Shown: piece by piece, positions 1 through 5,757 of the stretch | How the letters are laid out: every line of letters starts with the position of its first letter | Numbering within the stretch: position 1 is the first letter of the stretch | Source of the DNA: Lachnospiraceae bacterium | Lineage (GTDB): Bacteria; Bacillota; Clostridia; Lachnospirales; Lachnospiraceae | Reading direction: 5' to 3' | Assembly: GCA_021205045.1 (NCBI GenBank) | Contig: JAJPYH010000149.1 | Location: forward strand, 1 to 5,757 | DNA: 5,757 nucleotides | Position numbers and translations under genes: made by a program | Notes under the pieces: model-generated | Told to the model about the DNA's origin: nothing | What the model saw: only the letters and a program-made list of their open reading frames with translations | Databases searched by the model: none

Positions 1-54
1 TGTTCGATGAACATCTGTTCTTTTTGGTTGTCTAAAAATCGGAATTTCCTATAA
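1..54 (-). other. 3' exon flank of the intron (non-coding)
   Basis: This is sequence downstream of the intron insertion point. It holds no open frame of note, and the window ends before any next gene. On the minus strand it begins TTATAGGAAATTCCG. It repeats the bases TCCGATTT that also span the 3' splice site. After splicing it would directly continue the T-rich tail of the terminator at 1954-1992. Confidence 0.6.
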
Positions 55-85
55 ATCGGATAGGGGGATGATTAGTCCCCCTTCC
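55..85 (-). ncRNA. Group II intron domain VI with bulged branch-point adenosine, and 3' splice site
   Basis: GGA-A-GGGGG (85-77) pairs with CCCCC-U-[A]-UCC (67-58) around a 9-base loop ACUAAUCAU. The only unpaired base in the stem is A61. It lies 7 nt from the intron end, where the 2'-OH branch nucleotide of lariat splicing is expected. After the stem come G57, A56 and U55, giving the usual AY intron end. On the plus strand this stem looks like a G/C hairpin without a T-run and should not be read as a terminator. Branching looks possible, although many IIC introns also splice by hydrolysis. Confidence 0.88.
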
Positions 86-87
86 AC

Positions 88-122
88 ACCACCTGGCATA
101 CCGTTCGGTACCAAGGCGGTTC
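88..122 (-). ncRNA. Group II intron domain V (catalytic hairpin)
   Basis: On the minus strand the 3' flank of the maturase gene forms the metal-binding core hairpin of the ribozyme. Arms: ACCGCC (120-115) pairs with GGUGGU (93-88), UGG (113-111) pairs with CCA (96-94), and UACC (110-107) pairs with GGUA (102-99) around a GAAC loop (106-103). A two-base UG bulge (98-97) sits on the 3' side, where the catalytic bulge is expected. The triad reads C118-G117-C116, the form known from IIC introns. One U (U114, or equivalently U115-side slippage) stays unpaired in the lower stem, which is unusual (see findings). The maturase stop codon TGA (123-121) overlaps its 5' edge. Confidence 0.9.
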
Positions 123-1536
123 AATAGTTTACGCGTACTTTTAGATAGTGGTCCGTCATGGATGGGTAGCCCAGTCTGCCCACTATTACTGTTTTCGTGA
201 GCGCACTATTCAGCATTTTTGCTGCTCGCCACGTTCCTTTTCGGCAGTTTGCCATTTCATGCACTTTCCATTCTGGTAAATGTAACGCCCGCAACATTCT
301 GTATCTTGTGCGCACTTTTTTCCATTGTTTCCAGTACACCGCCCGGATTCGACGGCGTAGCCATTCATCCGTTTGTTCCATCAGCGTTTTCATGTCGGCA
401 TAGCGAAAATAGTTTATCCACCCAGTCGTATATTCCCTGAGCTTCCTCTCTCTTTCTACGTTGCTCCATTTGTTGCCTCTGGTCGTCAACTCCCTCAGTC
501 GGTTTTTCATTTTGGCCACCGATTTTGGGTGTACTCTCAGCCTACATTTTCCTCTGTATCGGTAAAATCCATAGCCAAGGTATTTTAGCTTACCGACGTG
601 GCTTACTGTCGTTTTCTGGAGATTGATTTTCAGGAATAGTTTATCGGTGATGTATGGTACGATATTATTCAGAGTCCGCTCTGCACTTTTCTGACTTTTG
701 CAGAAAATAATACAGTCATCGGCGTACCTGACAAATTTGTGTCCCCTTTGTTCCAGCTCCTTGTCCAGTTCGTTTAGCATGACATTCCCAAGCAGTGGGC
801 TGAGTGGACCGCCCTGCGGTACACCTTCTGTCGTCGCATGAAAGCCTCCGTCTTCCATGACTCCTGCGTTCAGATATTTGTGTATCAGTGATATGACCCT
901 GCCGTCCTTGATCGTCCTCGACAGCACTTCTATCAGTTTGCTGTGGTTAACGGTATCGAAGTATGACTGTAAATCCATGCTGACCACATTTACGTATCCT
1001 TCATCAACGTATTCTTTGCATCTTTTCAGTGCGTCATGGGCACCCCTTTTGGGGCGGAACCCGAAGCTGTTGTCGGAAAACTGTTCCTCGTAGATTGGTG
1101 TCAGTTCCTGTGCGATTGCCTGCTGCACCATCCTATCCACCACCGTGGGTATTCCTAATTTCCTTACTTTTCCCTTCTCCTCCTTGGGTATCTCTACCCT
1201 CCGAACCGGGTTGGGCTTGTATTTCCCCTCCCTCAGCTGTTGAAGCAATTCCTCCCGGTGATCTTTCAGGTAGGGTAGAAGTGCATCCACCTGCATACCG
1301 TCGATGCCACCTGCGCCCCTGTTCGCCTTTACTTTCTTGTATGCAGCGTTCAGGTTGTCGCTTCTGAGAATTGTATCCAACAGGTTGTTCATCCAAAAGT
1401 CCGTGTTGGTGTCAGGGTTCCCGGTAATCCATTCATGGGCATACACTCCTGTTGTCCTTCCCTGTTCCGCAGGTATCTTTTGCAGGTAGTCTTCAATATG
1501 AAGTTGTCTGTACTTGATTCCATGTCCGGTTTCCAT
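121..1536 (-). CDS. ltrA: Group II intron reverse transcriptase/maturase
   Basis: The 471-residue intron-encoded protein binds its own intron RNA, helps it fold and splice, and copies it into DNA at the new site. Seen: an N-terminal extension of about 45 residues; the RT fingers and palm with SMDLQSYFD (Asp188, Asp194), GVPQGGPLSPLL (238-249) and the catalytic YADD (271-274); then a maturase X (GIIM) domain around 365-440 with EYTTGWINYFRYAD. The protein ends at VRVNY with no HNH endonuclease region. Proteins without that domain usually use nicks or replication forks to prime reverse transcription. The TGA stop overlaps the first bases of domain V, so the gene is packed tightly into domain IV. 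The start at 1536 is chosen because AGGAGG lies upstream at a 12-nt spacing. That spacing is long but is shortened by a hairpin between the two. No frameshift or missing catalytic residue is seen. Retron and DGR reverse transcriptases are excluded by the X domain and flanking intron RNA. Confidence 0.96.
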   Translation of the reverse strand: METGHGIKYRQLHIEDYLQKIPAEQGRTTGVYAHEWITGNPDTNTDFWMNNLLDTILRSDNLNAAYKKVKANRGAGGIDGMQVDALLPYLKDHREELLQQLREGKYKPNPVRRVEIPKEEKGKVRKLGIPTVVDRMVQQAIAQELTPIYEEQFSDNSFGFRPKRGAHDALKRCKEYVDEGYVNVVSMDLQSYFDTVNHSKLIEVLSRTIKDGRVISLIHKYLNAGVMEDGGFHATTEGVPQGGPLSPLLGNVMLNELDKELEQRGHKFVRYADDCIIFCKSQKSAERTLNNIVPYITDKLFLKINLQKTTVSHVGKLKYLGYGFYRYRGKCRLRVHPKSVAKMKNRLRELTTRGNKWSNVERERKLREYTTGWINYFRYADMKTLMEQTDEWLRRRIRAVYWKQWKKVRTRYRMLRALHLPEWKVHEMANCRKGTWRAAKMLNSALTKTVIVGRLGYPSMTDHYLKVRVNY

Positions 1537-1554
1537 TTGGAAATGGCACCTCCT
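1533..1554 (-). promoter_or_regulatory. Maturase ribosome binding site and start-codon hairpin
   Basis: AGGAGG lies at 1554-1549 on the minus strand, 12 nt before the ATG at 1536. Between and over the start lies a perfect hairpin: CCATTT (1546-1541), CC (1540-1539), AAATGG (1538-1533). The start codon is inside the 3' arm. This matches the general position of domain IVa in other group II introns, where the maturase binds RNA that carries its own translation start, and it would allow self-limited translation. That function is inferred; the hairpin and the Shine-Dalgarno match are seen. Confidence 0.7.
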
Positions 1555-1950
1555 ATTGTTCAGCCCTTCCCGGAACCTCTGTCGCTGTTCCAGTACTATG
1601 GCCTCTGCTGATTTCTCACGGCAAGCTTTACTCCGCGGCTGCGAATGTTATATCGTTTCTGCCACGTCCGTGAGACCTCCCCGGGTACTCACACGTTCTT
1701 TCCCTCCATGTCCCCACCATCTCTACTGTGCAGGTTTCCGTGCAGTTATTGGACTTCGACTTGTACTGCAGCCTTATCCTCCTGTTCCAGCCTGTAAATG
1801 GTTTCTGTGCGTTAGGGCAGAGGTTTGCCCACACCTTCCTTTAGCCCTCTTAAACCTCACGGCGAGAACCTTGGTGTTCAGCTATATCCTTCCCACTGCC
1901 GGGCGGATTCGGGACTTTCACCCGTTAGAACGTGCGCTCGCCGGGCGCAC
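1555..1950 (-). ncRNA. Group II intron 5' region, domains I-III and start of domain IV
   Basis: This gene-free stretch between the 5' splice site and the maturase gene is ribozyme scaffold. Seen: GUGCG at 1950; a perfect GUGCGC/GCGCAC stem-loop immediately at the 5' end (1950-1932); GGGUGAAAGUCCC shortly after; and a hairpin-rich stretch near 1815-1840 holding a possible exon-binding site. Short open frames here, on either strand, have no ribosome binding site and no recognisable product. I could assign the whole to domains I-III by position, but I did not fold each domain, so internal borders are not given. Confidence 0.85.
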
Positions 1951-1953
1951 AGC

Positions 1954-1992
1954 AAAAAAACGCTCACGCAGCAACAATCTGCGTGAGCGTTT
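1954..1992 (-). terminator. Rho-independent terminator of the AAA-ATPase-like gene, intron target
   Basis: A perfect 14-bp stem, AAACGCTCACGCAG (1992-1979 on the minus strand) with CTGCGTGAGCGTTT (1971-1958), has a 7-base loop. A run of seven Ts covers the end of the stem and the next four bases (1960-1954). It starts about 40 nt after the TGA stop at 2032, so it terminates that gene. On the plus strand the T-run is only three bases, so it works mainly in one direction. The intron begins three bases after the T-run, which makes this hairpin the likely insertion signal. Confidence 0.93.
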
Positions 1993-2031
1993 CGACACCC
2001 ATCTTTTCAACTTTCCATTCCTTCCACAGCC

Positions 2032-3639
2032 TCATAAAACCTCAACCAGACAATGATGATCCTTACTCTTCTTGTTATAACCGATACCTACCATTAGTAT
2101 CCGACCGGTATGACGCTTTTTTTCCGCCATTTTCCCCTGAAATTTCAGCGTGTACTTTCTGTCTTTTATCTGCCGGATGGCAGCTTCCGGCGTATCATCC
2201 ACCTTCAGCTCCAAAATCAATCCATCGTCCCCTGGTCTCTCCGGATAAAAAATAAAATCCACATATCCCTCACCGGCTTTGCATTCCCGTTCCACATAAT
2301 AACTGTCCCTCGCCGCAAGGTATACGAGATTCACAATCGCCGTCAGCTCCGTTTCATTATTATAATCCAAAAGCGGCGTCTCGGAATCATGCGCAAACTG
2401 CAGAATTTCCTCCATCGTCTTCGTATCCCCATCCAGCGTTGCCCTGAGCATACGACCGGACGCATTCGCCAGATTATAGATATATCCCAACCTTTTCTCC
2501 CTGCGAATCGTCTTGGCGAATTCATCCATCAATTCCTTATTGGGTATATGAACCTTTCCATCCTCGTAGTTTAAAAAGCCATACACCACCATTGCGGATA
2601 ATATCTCATCTCTCGTACTCAAGTGCATTGCCGTTGCCGCAAACTCTTCCACATCTGCCAAAACAGCTTCACCGGCGACCATCATCGCCACGTCCTTCTT
2701 TACTCCATCAATATCATTTACAATATAAGTAGAAATTTCCGAATAGGGTCCTGTTGTTGTCCAATAGCTTGCAAGATGATTATTGGTTAACGCCAGAACA
2801 ACGGAACGCGGATTATACAGCTTCGTTCCACCTGCCGTATGATAACCGTCATACCAAAGTCTTAAATCATCCCTTCCCACTGAAGGTTCTTTTTCATTCT
2901 TCAGAAAACGCTCATACAATGTATCCACTTCATCATCCGAGAAGCCAAAATATTCGCTGTATTTTGGTTGTGCCGCCATCGTATACTCCATAAAATTATT
3001 GATAGTCGAACCACTTGAATATTTCGCAATCGGAAGGACGCCTGTCATATAACTTAAAGTAACATACCCCGTTCCCTTCGTCAATGACGCAAGAAAGTTG
3101 ATATAGCTTTCCTTATCATCATTCGTCGTATATTTCTTATGAAAGATACAATCCCATTCGTCAAAGATGAAAATAAACGAAGTTTTTGTCTTTTCATGAA
3201 TCCTTCTTAAATCCTGAACAACGGCAGCTCTTTCCCAGAATTTCACATCAGGAAATGCCTCATGCAAATCCTCCCGCAAAATTTCCGTTATGGAATCAAT
3301 AAATTCCCGGAAATTTCTGCTTATATTTGCAGCCTCACTGAAATCAATATAAATCACATCATGTTGGTTCAGATGTGCCAGGTATTTATCATCACCGGAT
3401 ATTTTTAAAGAATCAAAAAGACAGCTGCTGTCAAACCCCCTGCTGAAGAAAGCACCAACCATGGACGCCATCACGGATTTTCCGAACCGACGCGGTCTTG
3501 TAATGCAGATATGATTATTCCCCTGCTCAACAAGCGTAATCAATTCGCTCAGCATTTCTGTCTTATCTACAAAGTACGGTTTTCTCACTTCACTTTCATA
3601 AAGTGAATAAATCTTGCTGCTGTTAAGATAATATCCCAT
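2032..3639 (-). CDS. AAA-ATPase-like protein with C-terminal PD-(D/E)XK nuclease-like domain
   Basis: A 535-residue protein of a family common in Firmicutes and Bacteroidetes, matching the AAA-ATPase_like (PF09820) plus PDDEXK_9 (PF08011) architecture as I recognise it. Seen: near the N-terminus KPYFVDKTEML; a Walker A-like RPRRFGKS (48-55), typical of this family; Walker B FIFIFDEWD (155-163); and a C-terminal nuclease-like core with Asp461 in GYVDFIFYP, Glu477-Leu-Lys479 in LILELK and Gln490 in RQIKDRKY. That core is the usual D...ExK...Q pattern, so catalysis is possible. No signal peptide or membrane segment is evident, so it is probably cytoplasmic. The biological role and substrate are unknown. 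Links to mobile DNA or defence are guesses. The start at 3639 is preferred over an upstream in-frame ATG at 3675 because AGGAGG lies exactly 9 nt before it. The gene looks single: its own candidate promoter, its own terminator, and GC content clearly below bglA. Confidence 0.93.
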   Translation of the reverse strand: MGYYLNSSKIYSLYESEVRKPYFVDKTEMLSELITLVEQGNNHICITRPRRFGKSVMASMVGAFFSRGFDSSCLFDSLKISGDDKYLAHLNQHDVIYIDFSEAANISRNFREFIDSITEILREDLHEAFPDVKFWERAAVVQDLRRIHEKTKTSFIFIFDEWDCIFHKKYTTNDDKESYINFLASLTKGTGYVTLSYMTGVLPIAKYSSGSTINNFMEYTMAAQPKYSEYFGFSDDEVDTLYERFLKNEKEPSVGRDDLRLWYDGYHTAGGTKLYNPRSVVLALTNNHLASYWTTTGPYSEISTYIVNDIDGVKKDVAMMVAGEAVLADVEEFAATAMHLSTRDEILSAMVVYGFLNYEDGKVHIPNKELMDEFAKTIRREKRLGYIYNLANASGRMLRATLDGDTKTMEEILQFAHDSETPLLDYNNETELTAIVNLVYLAARDSYYVERECKAGEGYVDFIFYPERPGDDGLILELKVDDTPEAAIRQIKDRKYTLKFQGKMAEKKRHTGRILMVGIGYNKKSKDHHCLVEVL

Positions 3640-3648
3640 CCGTCCACA

Positions 3649-3654
3649 CCTCCT
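3649..3654 (-). promoter_or_regulatory. Ribosome binding site that sets the start of the AAA-ATPase-like gene
   Basis: Full AGGAGG on the minus strand, 9 nt before the ATG at 3639. It lies inside the longer frame that could start at 3675, which has no comparable site upstream. It therefore fixes the start and removes 12 residues from the longest possible protein. Confidence 0.85.
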
Positions 3655-3689
3655 CGTTTCGTGCCTTATACACAAGCGCTGTGAAAAGA

Positions 3690-3703
3690 AAACATTGGTC
3701 TGA
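3690..3703. repeat. 14-bp direct repeat, copy 1
   Basis: AAACATTGGTCTGA, identical to the copy at 3877-3890 and in the same orientation, 187 bp apart start to start. This copy lies just downstream of the candidate -10 of the AAA gene. Confidence 0.8.
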
Positions 3704-3707
3704 CTTC

Positions 3708-3716
3708 ATTCTAGCA
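3708..3716 (-). promoter_or_regulatory. Candidate extended -10 promoter of the AAA-ATPase-like gene
   Basis: The minus strand reads TGCTAGAAT, an extended -10 element (TGn plus TAGAAT). It would give a leader of about 60 nt before the start at 3639. A good -35 is not visible; CTGTTA at 18 nt spacing is the best I find. One copy of the 14-bp direct repeat (3690-3703) falls right at the predicted transcription start, which could be an operator. Weak to moderate support. Confidence 0.4.
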
Positions 3717-3750
3717 TAGACCCCGCAAATTTAACAGTCACTTTTAAGAA

Positions 3751-3768
3751 TGAATTTATAAAAATTCA
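3751..3768. repeat. AT-rich hairpin or palindrome upstream of the AAA gene
   Basis: TGAATTT and AAATTCA form perfect 7-bp arms around ATAA. It is too AT-rich to be a good terminator and lacks a T-run after the stem. It lies about 40 bp upstream of the candidate -10, so an operator role is conceivable but unproven. Confidence 0.5.
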
Positions 3769-3791
3769 GTCGTCCCTATTTCTTTTTATAC

Positions 3792-3850
3792 TCCTGCATG
3801 GAGCTTCCTTTTTCATTTAAAGAAGTTTATTGGAATGCATCCATGCAGGA
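3792..3850. repeat. 11-bp inverted repeat with nested hairpin in the bglA/AAA spacer
   Basis: TCCTGCATGGA (3792-3802) and TCCATGCAGGA (3840-3850) are perfect inverted repeats, 37 bp apart. Inside, CTTC(C)TTT (3804-3811) can pair with AAAGAAG (3819-3825), giving a larger cruciform-like structure. No T-run follows either arm, so this is not a standard terminator for bglA. The rest of the spacer 3640-3946 (307 bp) holds only the repeats and promoter listed here. No clear terminator follows bglA; the AAGC/GCTT hairpin just past its stop is too weak to call. Confidence 0.7.
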
Positions 3851-3876
3851 AATCCACTCAGTCTGTTTCATGCACC

Positions 3877-3890
3877 AAACATTGGTCTGA
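3877..3890. repeat. 14-bp direct repeat, copy 2
   Basis: Second exact copy of AAACATTGGTCTGA, lying about 57 bp past the bglA stop codon. With copy 1 it flanks a 173-bp AT-rich segment (3704-3876) that contains an inverted repeat and no gene. Confidence 0.8.
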
Positions 3891-3946
3891 ACATCATGTC
3901 TTTTAACATTACTATGAACAGTAAACTTTCAGTAAAAGCATATCGC

Positions 3947-5470
<1,524 letters not shown>

Positions 5471-5474
5471 CTAG

Positions 5475-5508
5475 CTCCATTATCGCTGCACACAGCGCTC
5501 ATATGGAG
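5475..5508 (-). promoter_or_regulatory. Two-tier stem-loop at the start of the bglA leader
   Basis: Outer arms CTCCAT and ATGGAG (6 bp) and inner arms CGCTG and CAGCG (5 bp) are separated by a small internal loop (3 and 5 bases) and capped by four bases. The structure begins at the predicted transcription start, so it would be the 5' end of the bglA mRNA, or alternatively a DNA operator over the start site. It does not resemble the LicT/BglG antiterminator RNA and matches no riboswitch I know. Confidence 0.5.
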
Positions 5509-5509
5509 T

Positions 5510-5536
5510 ATTTTACCATAAAACAGTAGAAATCAA
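5510..5536 (-). promoter_or_regulatory. Candidate bglA promoter
   Basis: The minus strand reads TGGTAAAAT (5518-5510), an extended -10 with TAAAAT. TTGATT (5536-5531) sits 15 nt upstream as a partial -35. Predicted start of transcription is near 5503, giving a leader of about 78 nt. The -35 overlaps the arm of a plus-strand terminator hairpin. No catabolite-repression (cre) site or antiterminator (RAT) element was recognised near it. Confidence 0.5.
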
Positions 5537-5560
5537 ACTGCTTTCTGTGCAGTTTTTTTT
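5535..5560 (+). terminator. Plus-strand rho-independent terminator upstream of bglA
   Basis: AAACTGC (5535-5541), 7-base loop, GCAGTTT (5549-5555), then five more Ts (a run of eight in all) and ATTTTAT. On the minus strand the T-run is broken (TTTGATTT), so it points to the plus strand. No plus-strand gene is visible to its left; only the bglA leader, read antisense, lies upstream of it. It may stop antisense transcription or end a small RNA. Confidence 0.65.
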
Positions 5561-5757
5561 ATTTTATCAAAAATATACACAAGCTGGACGCTTTTGCGCA
5601 TGTGAGGCACCCGAAGGGCGTCTCGTAGAGGGAAGCGGCTATGAATTCATACAGGCGGACACAATTCAGTCTGCCGACTGACATTTAAAAATCAGAAGGC
5701 TGTTTAAAAAAATCTGTGAAAATTTTTGTGTCAAGCATTTTTGAAAATGTCCCGAAA
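5561..5757. other. Gene-free upstream region of bglA, possible mobile-element edge at the right end
   Basis: No credible coding frame on either strand. Visible structure: a short C/G hairpin near 5608-5622 (CACCC/GGGCG), a palindrome ATGAATTCAT at 5641-5650, and a perfect 6-bp hairpin TCAGTC/GACTGA with TGCC loop at 5666-5681. From about 5698 the sequence becomes strongly AT-rich, beginning GGCTGTTTAAAA. A perfect TTGACA occurs on the minus strand within 5725-5735, but no matching -10 is clear at 16-18 nt. Confidence 0.4.
5666..5681. repeat. Short perfect hairpin upstream of bglA
   Basis: TCAGTC and GACTGA pair perfectly over 6 bp around TGCC. No T-run follows on either strand, so it is not a terminator. 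Its role is unknown; it is a possible protein-binding palindrome. Confidence 0.45.

Larger units (their letters stand above)
55..1950 (-). mobile_element. Complete group II intron, probably class IIC, inserted behind a terminator
   Basis: A self-splicing retroelement of 1,896 nt. Seen: the minus strand starts GUGCG at 1950. Next comes the 5' domain I pattern, with a GUGCGC/GCGCAC stem and then GGGUGAAAGUCCC. A reverse transcriptase/maturase gene follows, then domain V (about 122-88), domain VI (85-55) and a terminal GAU. Class IIC is inferred from four points: the maturase has no HNH endonuclease domain, domain V has CGC rather than AGC, domain V is short, and the insertion point lies 7 nt past a perfect terminator stem. 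The last is the known target preference of IIC introns. All essential parts look intact, so it could be active. The exact 3' end (55) rests on the AY rule and the branch-point distance, and I could not compare it with an empty site. Confidence in a group II intron is very high; in the subclass, good. Confidence 0.95.

Noticed and set aside
63..81. GGGGG/CCCCC hairpin read as a terminator
   Set aside because: It is intron domain VI with the branch-point adenosine, and no T-run follows on either strand.
121..1536. Retron, DGR or CRISPR-linked reverse transcriptase
   Set aside because: The X domain, domain V/VI downstream and GUGCG 5' end show a group II intron. No msr/msd RNA, template/variable repeats or cas genes are seen.
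1514..2056. Plus-strand open frame of 180 codons over the intron 5' region
   Set aside because: It runs across structured intron RNA and a terminator hairpin, with no ribosome binding site or family resemblance.
2110..2574. Plus-strand open frame of 154 codons inside the AAA gene
   Set aside because: Antisense shadow of an intact gene with recognised motifs; no start signal.
2032..3639. Calling the AAA/PD-(D/E)XK gene a new defence system
   Set aside because: One isolated gene with no partner module or defence neighbours; the motifs alone do not show that role.
3640..3675. Longer start for the AAA-ATPase-like gene at 3675
   Set aside because: No ribosome binding site before it, while a perfect one precedes 3639; the extra residues are not family-like.

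Overview
This window looks like a piece of a Gram-positive anaerobe chromosome, most likely a gut clostridium of the Lachnospiraceae type. That assignment is an inference from three things: strong AGGAGG-type ribosome binding sites, the gene families present, and the style of the group II intron. No rRNA, tRNA or other marker is present to prove it. Every gene I can support lies on the minus strand, so the window reads biologically from right to left.

Right part (about 3947-5757): bglA, a complete GH1 6-phospho-beta-glucosidase with both catalytic glutamates and the phosphate-binding Ser/Lys/Tyr signature. It has its own candidate promoter and a leader whose first bases fold into a two-part hairpin. 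A short but well-formed terminator points the opposite way (plus strand) just upstream. The last 200 bases hold no gene. The final ~60 bases are AT-rich and might be the edge of an insertion sequence, but this is weak.

Middle (2032-3946): a 307-bp AT-rich spacer carrying a 14-bp direct repeat and an 11-bp inverted repeat, followed by a complete 535-residue gene of the AAA-ATPase-like plus PD-(D/E)XK nuclease-like family. Its role is unknown. It ends at a perfect 14-bp rho-independent terminator. Its base composition is clearly lower in GC than that of bglA.

Left part (55-1950): an apparently complete group II intron of about 1.9 kb. It has a GUGCG 5' end, an intron-encoded reverse transcriptase/maturase without an endonuclease domain, a domain V with a CGC triad, a domain VI with a bulged adenosine, and a GAU 3' end. 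It sits 7 nt past the stem of the terminator of the AAA gene, on the same strand. That is the placement expected of group IIC introns, which recognise terminator hairpins instead of a coding target. The intron therefore interrupts no gene.

The genes do not form an obvious pathway: a sugar-phosphate hydrolase, a family of unknown role and a selfish retroelement. I see no convincing undescribed multi-gene system. The best-supported observations are the intron/terminator junction, the start-codon hairpin of the maturase gene, an extra unpaired base in domain V, and the repeat-bearing spacer between the AAA gene and bglA.
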